A DNA stretch of 64,000 bases from Heliocidaris erythrogramma (lineage: Eukaryota > Echinodermata > Echinoidea > Camarodonta > Echinometridae): positions 61,332,616 to 61,396,615 of the forward strand of contig CM046853.1 in NCBI GenBank assembly GCA_025617745.1, read 5' to 3'. Both the position numbers and the translations under genes were made by a program. A model generated the notes under the pieces. That model did not search any database. It saw only the letters and a list, made by a program, of their open reading frames with translations, and was not told where the DNA came from. This document shows positions 39,201 through 51,200 of this stretch, piece after piece. Position 1 is the stretch's first letter; every line of letters starts with the position of its first letter.

Positions 39201-42200
39201 AAACCATTTCCAGGAATCCACAAATTGTATCAATGGTTCTATCTACTCCAATATCAAGATGCAAGACCGCCTGGCTGCCCGCAGAGAACAGAGACGCAAG
39301 GCAGCCGACGAACGAGCAGAGGCCCAAGAAGAGCAGAAGAAACGAGAGGTCTCTTTTAATAGAGAGAAGGAGAAAAAGAAGGTATGAGGAAATGAAGTGT
39401 GACATTTTATTTCCATCACGTTATGTTGATGCCTTGTCATTTCAATTACTTGTTAGAGCCAATGTAATAACAAATAGGACTTATGCCCTTCTGGTTCAAG
39501 ATCAAAATATAATGCTGAAACATCACCAAAAGGTGACACTGAATTGCACTCTGAAGTGTATTCATGGGGGGGGGGGGGGTTAATGAATATTGGTGCATAC
39601 AGTAATTACACCTGAATGTATGTATTCTGTGGTAAGGAAGAATATAACAGACGTTGAAGAAGTAAGGTTTTAATGGAAAATCGAAAAGTCAAGGGTACAA
39701 AAGTAATCAAGATATCGATTTGTTTGTTGAGAGCCACAAGGGGTTCACTATATCATCTGTTTAGAGCCAGAAGGATGTTAACTCATATACTTTAACACAG
39801 AATTAAAGCCATTCTTGCTCTCATCAGACGATAATGTTGAAATCTATGATTCAACGCCCTTCTGCCTGTCATGGGACAAATTGATGACCTCACCTTGTCA
39901 ATGTAGCACTTTGAGAAAGAAAACAATCATTGGTGTACTTCAGTGAATACATTCCTGTTTCTGAGTGTTTCATATTCATTCAATCACACCCTAACCCTTC
40001 ATAATCTTTATATATCAATCCTATTCATTTAAATCATACTCTGGAACCAATCAGGTGAACTTTGGAGATGAGGTAAACTATGATCCACATCAAATCTTTC
40101 ACATTTCTGTTCAAAGCACGCGAACAAATCCAATTTTCTGTCTTTTTTAATGTATGCAATTTCTATTTTCATTTTATTCTGTGCATTATTAGCAATATAA
40201 TGTGATAGCAGTAACACATGTCGTATATTTCCTCATAGATTTTATTCTGATATATCTTTAAGAGTTAACTTGATAGTCATTGTATTCGCAAGTTTCCTAA
40301 AACTGTAGTTGTCAACATTTGTCACAACTCAGATGTAATAAGGATTATAGTTTTCATTAATAACACTGTTATGTTACCAGGGGGGTGTTTCATAAAGCTG
40401 TTCGTAAGTTACGCACAACTTTACGCACGACTGGTGATCAGTTCTTGCGCTAAATGATTGAGAATCTGATTTGTATAGCACCCAAGAACATGTTCCAGTC
40501 GTTCGTAAAGTCATTCGTAACTTTATGAACAGCTTTATGAAACACCCCCCAGAACAGTTGAAATTATGTGTAACTTTTTTAACACCCTCATAATTCTTCT
40601 TAACTTTATGTTTTTGTCAGTGATATTAGAGCAGATCATTCTTAAAGTATGCACTTCAACATGTTTAAAGATCTTAACGCTGTTCATAGGAAATTCAGTA
40701 TTTTAACCTTACTCTGTACCTATCTATAGCCTGTCACTGACCCCTCTCAAGGGTCCCCTAAGCCCAAGAAAAAGGGCAAGAAAGGGGTGCGCTTTGGGGA
40801 ACCTTCAGTAGTTGATGACCAACCGGTGAGTTGAGGTTTGCTTGGTGTTGTTGCAGAAAAACAGCCACTTACATGCAGCCCCCCCCCCCCCCCCCCCCCC
40901 ATGATTTTTATTGCCTGGCAGATGTTTTAGATTAACTCTTACAATATTGAATTGCCATGATTGTTGCAATGAAGTAGTCTCTTGTTTGAAAGTTTAAATA
41001 GATATATCTGCCAAAAATATGAAGAACATTTACTTTGGTCGATAACAAATCTGTTATGGAAAGTAGAATTGCTGTGTTATAACAACATTATTAGTCATTA
41101 ACTGAACATGTATAAAAAAATTCTGACTTTTCCAATGTGAGGCTCATTCTATGCCTGTTAATTAAGTCATAGACAATGCTTTAAAAGAGACCAGGATAAT
41201 CTCATTGTTAAGGAGTTGATATTTCCTTTGAAACTATTTGCCAGGCAATGAAATCTCTAGAGTACCAGTCCTCACACCCTGAAACGGTGGTGCAAATACC
41301 ATTACATGTTCAGTGTTGATGTCTTGGGCAGAGAGTTTACAAGCCCTAATGCAAGGCTTAACTATAAGAGCAAAGAACCCTCACAAAGTCCCATTGATTA
41401 ATCCCCTAATCTCAGCAGTTATTCCATGAAGAGATATGGAGGTACCCTTTTATTTTGACAATACCTTAATGTCTGCCTATAGTCATTTGACTGTCAAATC
41501 TTAAAAAGTTAATTAACACCAGCACCCAAATGTGTTCCAGCTAGTTCACCATAGATCACTGATTTATAGAAAATAATAGTTACAATAACACCCAAATTCT
41601 GTGCTTACTAAAGTCACTGTACTCTGTATCACTTTTATCATCCATCCTAAAATTAGATGCAAATTGAGTATAAATGGGCATGTAAACATAAATTTAACAC
41701 CCGATGTTAACACTGAACATGAAATCCCCCATATACGTGTATAAACTGCAGTGAATGTTACATGCCATGGTAAAGCATCACGATCAGTCAATATTGGCAG
41801 GCCCAAAATTCAGCTATTTGTATGTATCAAAGCACAGTGTTTTGTGTTGGGGTATGCAGCAGTTATGGGTCTGTTTGTTGTTTTTTTTTTATTTTGAATG
41901 TGGGTGAGCTGATTATGAGGCATATATAATTATCCCCTTCAATACTAGTTAGAATTTAGATACATTGGTAATAGGAGGGTCAGTATGGGCAGCAAAGGTT
42001 TTCTATAAGGCAAGATCTTTAGCAATTTCATGCTCTTGTAGATTAATTGTAGATGGTTATATCTCTAGGGCCGATATTCAAATCAATACTTCATTCAAAA
42101 CTATTGGTATTTTACTTAATTTTGTCTGAGATATAATACCTAGAAACTTGAGTATTTATTTTGCGAAGTATTTCCCCCTAATTCTAAGAAACCTGGTGAG

Positions 42201-45200
42201 CTGACTTGTCATAAGCTAATGATTAAAAAGCCTTGAATGGCTAGCAGAAGTTTTCATAAATGCAATGCAAGTTTGATAACCTTGGCACAAGCAAATGATA
42301 TAAGCGCACATATACCAAGACACTTTTTAATGCATTTAATTTTGGATTGGCTGTGTGACATTATAATAGCTATTATTATCTTTGCTTAAAGTTTGCTTAT
42401 AATAAAGTAAAATACACATGTACTTAAATGTGATCTTAATAAGTATTAATCTGTTTAGCCATGTAAAATAGTGGTATAATCCAAGTATTGAAATTGAAAA
42501 GTGGCTTGGTAGGGGTTTATTTTAAGTTCACACCCTTCATGTCTATTCAGGGCAAAAAGAGAAAACAGTTGTGGTCCATAAAATAGGAATGTTTACTTGT
42601 CACTGTATTTTTCCGAAAAAGAATGTCTTGTGGGATATTGCACTCACTGTATGATGATGAAATGAAGAATGCACGTAGGGTTGATTGTTTTCATTTAATA
42701 CCCTAGGTGGTGGTGATTTTCAATATAACTACTTTTAAAAATAAGTTGTTATCAGTTAAATGCATACAATGGAACCATGTTATAATGAACACTGTTATAC
42801 TAGACATAAAACAAACTCATTATAACAAGGTAATATTGCTAGTCCCACTGCTTTGTATTTCCTTGTTTTTGAGCCCTGATATAACAAGGTTTCGATATAA
42901 AGAGGTAATTTCCTTGGTCCCAAGGCGTTTGTTATAACGAGGTTCCACTGTACCATACAAGTCTTCAGCAAAATTGAGATTGATTGCTACACATCCAAAA
43001 AGGCGCATACACTGTCAAATTCATCTTCATTTGTGAAACAAGCAGGAAAAATGCTCGCAACTTTGGTATATAATGGGATGTACCATTTAAAGATATGCAG
43101 CTAGATCATCATCAAAACAAATTCAAATGATAGGTGTGTGTGTGTGTGGTGCATGTGTTTATGTTCTTCTGGATGTTGATGCATTTTTGCAGATTTATAA
43201 AAGAGTTTAGTAGAGAATGTTTATGATTTATGCAAGCTGTGTGCCTATATGTAGTTCTTTGTTATGACTGCTATGTAATGCAATCAAAATAATGAACATA
43301 ATGCAAACTGTATATATGCATGTCTCTGTGCACTTGACATAATTCTCATAAATAATTTGCATGTAAATGTGCATAATCATGATAAAATGATGCAGATGTC
43401 GCTGTTATGTCATACGACTTGAGTGTATACCTTTTTTTGTGTGTTTGTGTGTGTGTGTGTGTGGTCCAATTGTATTTGAATGTTTGTTGAATGATTACCA
43501 ATATTACAGCCACAGAAATGTTTTACATTGATGTTGTTTTTGTTGTGTGTTTTTTTTTTGTTACAAGAGCTAACCATCAAAATGCAAAATGCAAAACAAA
43601 ACGAAAAAAACAAAATATATGCAAGAGGTACAGTGTATTTGAAAAGTAACATTTTTTATTGTTGCCATTGTTTTAAAGTAATCCAAATGTAAATGTGCTT
43701 TTAAGGATGATTGGAAATTATTTAAAACGGATCTATAAAAGAAACTGTAAAACTTGTTAAGAAAGCTATTATTTCATTTCATGGATATTTGGTAATGTTT
43801 TGGAGAGTAGAAACACACGATGATAAGTATAAATGTAAATGGTTTACTAACTATCATCCCAATCATTTGAAAAAATTCACTTGCAATTTTATGAAGTGCA
43901 TTTCTATTATTGGTGTAACTCTGTCATAAAAAGAGACGAACTTTCTTTGCATTCAAGGTTTTCCTCTTGTACATGTATATTTATTTGATATGCTGATTGT
44001 AGAGTAACCACTTTACATATCTAATTTAAATTCGATCGTTCAATGATTAAGGATATCTATTAAAGATTAGCAAAGCTGAGGCATGCAGGCAATGACAAAA
44101 GCTTTTACATTTTGCCCATCTCTCTGCACTTTCCTGCATTTATCTTTGTGATCTCTGGCTGTATATATGATTTCTTGACTGCAAAACAGAACCTCTGCCC
44201 TTTACCCAGAATTTATTAAAACCGAGACTAATACCCAGCATATGTATGAAAGAATCCTCCTTCAGTGGTAAATGAAGAGATATGATATTAGTTCTAAATT
44301 GTATAAAAACACTAACAAATTGTTGTCTGTGCTGCCAATTAAAGAAAGAATTGATTCTTCATGTACTGGGTGCCTTGACCCAGAAGGAAAAAACAACTCT
44401 GTTCAGCCTCCCTGTCACATTGCCAGGACTCTGTACATCTCAAGAGAAGTAAACGACCAACAGGCAAACACATTTATCTTCTTTGTATGTCCCAGTTCTT
44501 TTTCTTTGATCTATAGTTGGTCCTGATCATAAGGACATTTTTTTTTTCTGCCCAGACTTGATGCGGCCGTTTCAAGAAATTTACATGCCTTAATTCCTTT
44601 TCTAGTTCTGGGCTGGTCATGGTTTGGGCTTTTGTGTGTCGGGCTTGTCCTTGTTCTGATCATTGAACAAGTTCCATCTTAAATACCTGATAGGTCCATG
44701 TATTGTTATAGGCTGGTCCTGCATGGTTTAGGCCTGTAGGAAAGCTGTATTGTTAAGTGCTGTGGTTCCACTTCTTGTTTCAGCCAGCCCTATAGCCTGG
44801 ACCATCAGGCATGTGATGTTATCATGTTGAGTATTCTTGTTCCTCTCTTGTTTCAGCCTGCTCCTTGTGTAAGGCTTGCAGAAAAGCTGTTTTGTTGAAT
44901 GCTATGGTTCTATTCCTTGTTTCAGCTGGTCCTTGATGGACCATGCACCAGGCAAGTAATATGAAACTGACTTCTATCAGTCCTCTCTTGTGTCAGCCTG
45001 CTCCTGGTTTGGGCATCTAGTAAAGCTGTATGATTGCTATAGTTCTATTCCTTGTTCTAGCTGACCCTAGCCTAGCTGGACTATCCAGCAAGTTATGATG
45101 CTAACTTCAACCATTCCTCTCTTGTTTCAGCCTGCTCCTGGTTTGATGCGAGAGAAGACGGTGGTGGATGTAGACATGTCTGAGGATGAGAAGCAGCAGC

Positions 45201-48200
45201 TGTCTAAGATGCTGCTCTCTCACCAAAGTAATGCAGAGTGGAAGCTGGAGAAGGAGAGAGAGAAGAGGAGGAACGAGGTGAGTATGACTGCTAGGATTGC
45301 ACTGTGATATTGAGTTCATTATACCCCCGCCAAACGAAGTTTGAAGGGGGTATATAGAAATCAGCGTATGGGCGGGCGGGCGGTCGGTCGGTCGGTCGCA
45401 AATCTTGCGCATCGAACTACTTCCTCATTTTTTGAGCAATGCTCGTGAAATTCACCACACACATTGGTCTTGGGATGAAGATGTGCAAGACATATTTTTT
45501 GAATGTGTCGGAAATGCATTGCCATGGTAACGGCATATTATGGCAATAAATCAGGTTGAAATCTTGCGGATCGAACTACTTCCTCATTTTTCGAGCAATG
45601 CTCATGAAATTTGGCACACACATTTGTCTTGGGATGGAGATGTGCAGAACATATTTTTGGAATGTGTCGGAAATTGCGTTGCCATGGTAACGACCTATTA
45701 TGGCAATAAATCAGGGGAAAATATTGCGGATTAAACAACTTCCTCACTTTTTCAAGCAATGCTCATGAAATTAGGCACTCACATTGTTCTTGTGGTAAAG
45801 ATGTGCAAGACATATTGTTCAATATGTGGCAAACTGCATTGCCATATGGTAATGACATATGGCAATTAAACAGGAAAATATTGCAGATCAAACCACTTTC
45901 TCATTTTTGGAGCAATGCTCAGGAAATTTGGCACACCCATTGGAGCGGGGGTATTAATCACTTTCACTGATATTCTAGTTTGAATAAAAGCAGGAAGATG
46001 AGCGTAAAACTTTCACTGATATGAAAGTGAAAGTTTTATAAAAATCTAAAGAATTGAGAATGAGAGTTGATGTTCATGAAGATCTTACACTAATGGGTTG
46101 TTGCAAGAAAGTTGCGATTGATTGCAAGTTGCAACTGATCGGTACTGACCAATCAAAATCTTTGTTGCAAGTGCATCTTCTTGAATGGGCAGACCCTGAA
46201 CCATTCAGAATGGTTGTTCTAATTTGCTTTACAATTTGCAATTGATTGCAACTTTCTTGCAACACCCCATAAGTGCAATACTGTGAAATTCCTTTTTGGC
46301 AGCCTCCTGTCAATTGATGTTGAACAAACTTTATTTTTAGGGTCAATTTATATATTTGCATTGTACTCTCAGCGAAATAGGAGGCTCTTCAGTATTGACG
46401 TTTTCAACTTTTGCATGTTGATACGGCTACTGTAATTTTATTGAAAGTGTCAACAGAATATCAATATAGTGATGGCTTAACTCTGTTTATTCATTTAGCA
46501 TTCCTTCTTTCTCTCATTCCCCAGCTCAAAGAACGACTGGAGATGCGGAAGACTCGTATTCAGGATGCTGCTACTACCATCTTGGGTTTGGGAGAGAGAC
46601 AGAAAACTATGGTGGAGAATAAAAAGAAGGTAAAGAGATAGTTCCAACATGTTTTTATCTCTCTGCTTTGTCGTAGCAATGAGATGGATAGTATGCAGTG
46701 TTAAAGCAACATTAAACATGGCCAAATACAGCAACAATATGTGCTGAAAATCGTCTATTTCCATATGGACATTTAGTATGCTGGGTATGAACGAACACAG
46801 ATGAGACAATTTTCAAACCATTCTTTTATTTTTTCTATACAAGCAGGAGCGCCAGATAGCAATGGTGAAGGAGCCCATGCGGAAGTGTGTGCAGTAGGAA
46901 CACAAAAAGGAAATGTGGCAAAGGCCTAAAGCAATGCTTTCTCAAAGTCAATGTCAATCCTCTGTCCATATCAACAATTTTATATGCTGGGTATGAACGA
47001 ACACAGATAAAACGTTCATCAAATCATTCTTTCATTTTGTCTAGGATGAGAGGGAGCGTCAGATAGCGATGGTGAAGGAGCGTGTGCAGCGTGTGCGGTA
47101 TGAACGCACCCAGACCATGAAGTTCAAAGGTGAGGGCAAGAAGCAGTTTGAGGATTACCTGGAGAAGGAGGAATCTGGTCTAACGGAGGACGAGAAGATG
47201 ATGAAGATAGCCGACAGGATCAACAGCCAGTTCAAGAGGGATGAATCCAGCTATCGGGCAGGACACAAGAGTGTAAGTTACCAAAGTGATGTGTTCTTGA
47301 AGCTGTTGATGCACTTCTAATCATTCCTCTGTTCTTGAAGATGACACGTTGGTCATACAATATTAAGTCATGATTAATTTTTGAAGGACGAATGCGGAGA
47401 GGAGTAGAGCATCTACATTCTTTTAACACATACAAGTCCAGTTTTCAGGAGCAGAACACAAAGACACATTTTTTTTCCTTATTGCATGTTGATTTGTTCA
47501 TCATAATCAGAATTTGCCCATTGATGCCTAACATCTAGCATACAGTATATTCTACAAATTAACCAAATCATGCATCATTTATTCATGAACTAACAGAGAT
47601 TTTTTTTTTTTTTTTTATGTTATCGTGTTTACTAGTTTACTTACTTAGACAGACAACCAGTAAATAAAGCACCATATAAATGCAATTATTATTATTATTA
47701 TTATTATTATCCATGTTATATCAGTGTAATGTATCAGTGTAATGTATCTCTTTCAGATTGTCTGATGAGACTATTTTTATGAAGACATTCAAGCATTCAG
47801 GTCCCACATTAATCCCTAAGTATTGTATGTATTAAAGTAGCCCCTTATCTAGTGTTTACCTCAAAAGGACTCGTTAACATTGATTGATTGCATAGGAAGA
47901 GCAGTAATCATGAAACTATATGATTTGGAGTTTCAAAACCAAGACAGTTTGTGTGTGCCCTTTGGTAAGGCACAAAGCCGTCATTACATAGTCCTATCAG
48001 AAAACATGTAAAGGTATAGGTTCCTGAGAGCCTATGTAAAATTATACTTTGTGAATATCCGAGGGAAGACATTGATAAGTGAATTTAAAAGCAGGCTTTA
48101 TAGTGCTTTATCTTCTTGTGCTCTCTGATACTAGTCAGGCTTGCAGCTAGTCCATGTCACTAATCTTGTATTTTTAGGAAGGAATGCTCAGCAAAAGCAT

Positions 48201-51200
48201 CAACCCACGCTGTCATGCTTGTCTGCATTATTTGGAAGAAGAAATGAAGAAATTTGTATGTAAAAGAGAGACTTTATCAAGGACTTCCAAAGATTCACCA
48301 AAATATTTTTGGTGCACATTATTCCTCTCACTTTTGAAATTTTTTAAAAAGAAATATTTCTTATTCAAGATTTTTTACTTATCATTTTAAAGAATTTAAT
48401 GTTTTATGCTCGGTATTAACAACTTTTACATTTCATGTTATTCCTTTTTTATTATTATTATATCTTTGATTTTCACTGCAAACTAGGTTCTCCTGCATGG
48501 TTTTTGCTTTGGCATTCTGTGTATAGCCTTCTCTACACTTAAGAGTAGTTTGCCTTTATACTTTATGTGTATTTTATATAAGTTATTTTGAATTTGAGTC
48601 ACTCCTTCTGGCTGATTTTATGGCATGTTACTCACATGTCAGGAGTTTTTTAATCATTTCACCAATAGTAAGGAAAGAAAGTATGAGTGGAAGAAGAGAG
48701 AGGGAGAAAGAGAGAGAGATGATTATTGCTGAAGCCAGACTTTTGCTCAAGATGACTTACCGGTACTATTTGAAAAGTAAATTCTGTGTAATTGATTGCA
48801 TCCCCTTAATTTCAGCAGAAAACTGATTTTTCACTGCATGTCAAGTATGAAATATTTAGAGGTCGAATATTGAAGACAGTGTGCAATTCTACAAGTGACA
48901 AAATTAATTTTATGCCATGTGTATTATGATGATAAATAAAAAAAATAAAAGTTTTAAATAGGCTTCATATAAAATAAAAGTTTGATACAGGCTTCATATA
49001 CCCTTAGTATAAAAAAAAATGGTTTTGAATAAGTATGATAATGTAACAAATTCTGAGAGGTTTATAATTGAGAGAGATAATCATTCTGATTACTCTGTTC
49101 TTATTTTGTTTGGCTCTGTAGTGAAAGATCAGTTACTCGGTCAGTCATTAAGTTTGAGATTTTATTGGGACTTTGCAGTATTTGATAGTTTATAGGGGTA
49201 AAGATAGTTACCCAACAACGATTCTGCAGTGGGGTCACTTTCTAATTATTTGAGCTAGATCAAGAGTGGAAATTGTTCTTTCAGCCATCACATTGATTTC
49301 CTATAAAAACATTTTTGTTACCTTTCGTAGAAATAATGATAAGATCGTTTATTAGCACCTTATATACAGTTAGTACCCACATTCATGATTTGTGAATGAT
49401 CAATCTCCATCCCGTGCGGAGTATTCCTACCATGTCGGTTAATTCCATTCATTCACATTTTATTATTAAAATGTTTTGGTTATGAATGTATTACTTTGCA
49501 CAATTGAAATAATGTCACTGACGGTAAACACTTTCAACAACCAATTTTCACCTAGCACTCCCGTACACATGCCAATCAAATCACCATAGTAAGTCTTCAC
49601 TGTCACATGCAATGGATGTTACAGAATTAAAAGTTGTGTCTTGTATTATTGAATTTGTGCCATCCATTATCTGTGATAAACACCAAACTGTCATGCATTT
49701 TAACCATTCATTACATTTTCCACTTGTCAGGTTAAAAGTGCATATTTGGGAGAGAGAAAAGTGATCATCCTAGATTTGTTGGGGCTGCAAGGTTCCCTGT
49801 GAAGTTTAGTATTAATTTGTTTAACCCTAAAGCTGTCAAGTGGCGGGGGGGGGATCCATCTCCTAGACATGTGCTGCGATATGTAGAACAATTTTTTTGT
49901 TGTTGTGGATGGCCTCAGGTTTTACTCATCTTTGTATACCAAAATCGTTTGAGATATAGACATGAAACTTCATGGGTTTACTATGTGTCAGGTTACAGAA
50001 ATTTTCATCACCCCATGGCTGAGAACCTGGGGGGGAGAGGGGGATGGAATCCACCCCTCTCAATGCAAGTGAGAGAGCACCAAAATAACCTGGGGCAGTA
50101 TTCTGAAAACTATGTTATCTTTTGAAAACTATGTTAATTGTCATAACAAACTGAAATTGCACGCAATAAACACTAATCTTTGGTGCTTATTGGTGCTTGC
50201 GCAGATGTCTCTGTTAACTGTATGAAGCACAGCCATCTTTGTGCAGTCATTAACCAATGACTTGTCCTGATTTTGATTTGTTATGACAATTAACATTGTT
50301 TTACTAACATAAAAGATTCCATCATTTTCAGAATACGGCCCCTGGCCTTTTTAGGGTTAAATGGTGCTATAGTTTGTAGAAGACCTCCATTGGCTTAATA
50401 AGTCATAAATTCACTACTTTCATTCCTATCTATCTATCCTTCTACGTCAAACCTCAGTCATTGCATGGCATTTCCTCTCTAATGAAAGAAATAAATACCG
50501 TGACTGGTTGGGGGGTTTTTTCTCATCTATATCGAAGTGAATTTGTACACATTGATTTGTTTTCATATTTCATTTGAGTGACTATATTTCAGTTCAGAAT
50601 ATTGTTTTGATGTCACATGAAAATCACTCAATTCTTTGTTCCACAGATAAATTGTTCTCATTATATATTTGTTTCAGATTTCCGTATTTCTCCATTCTCA
50701 TCATACTTATACATGTATTTCAAGTTGTTGTGGTATCATGTATGAATTTTCAATGTAGCAACAACCAAAATACATGTTTAGTCTATAAGGGGAATTAACT
50801 GTTCATTCAAAAGTTGGTCTGAGAAAAAGCAGGAAAATCAGAGAAACAAATAAGTGAAAGATGGGATCACTAAAATGTGAGATTCCCCATGCGTACTTGA
50901 CTTTCTATCATTTAATAACATTCTTATTCTTTGCTTGATTTTTCTGAAACGTCCACTTCTGTGTCACTCAGATATTTCTGCCTTCACCCAATCCAACTTT
51001 CTATGAAGGGTTATTTTATTCTACTTTGCATGCTGTGTATTCATTTAAATCTGTGCTTCATAAAAAGTTTTTTAAAGATAGGGTAGATGTCGTAACACTT
51101 TAAAAGATATGAAGAAAATTAAGCTACCGGTAGTATAAAAATCTACAATCACTGACACCACATTGTGATGTAATATCTACTACCAACAAGATTAATATTA

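Noticed and set aside
48620-48826. Frame with SGRREREKEREMIIAEARLL
   Set aside because: GA-rich low complexity mimics coiled coil; the nearest donor is weak and exons 39 and 40 already join in phase 0.
49799-50125. 108-codon frame
   Set aside because: Crosses G-runs and the left end of a MITE; no codon-use or splice support.
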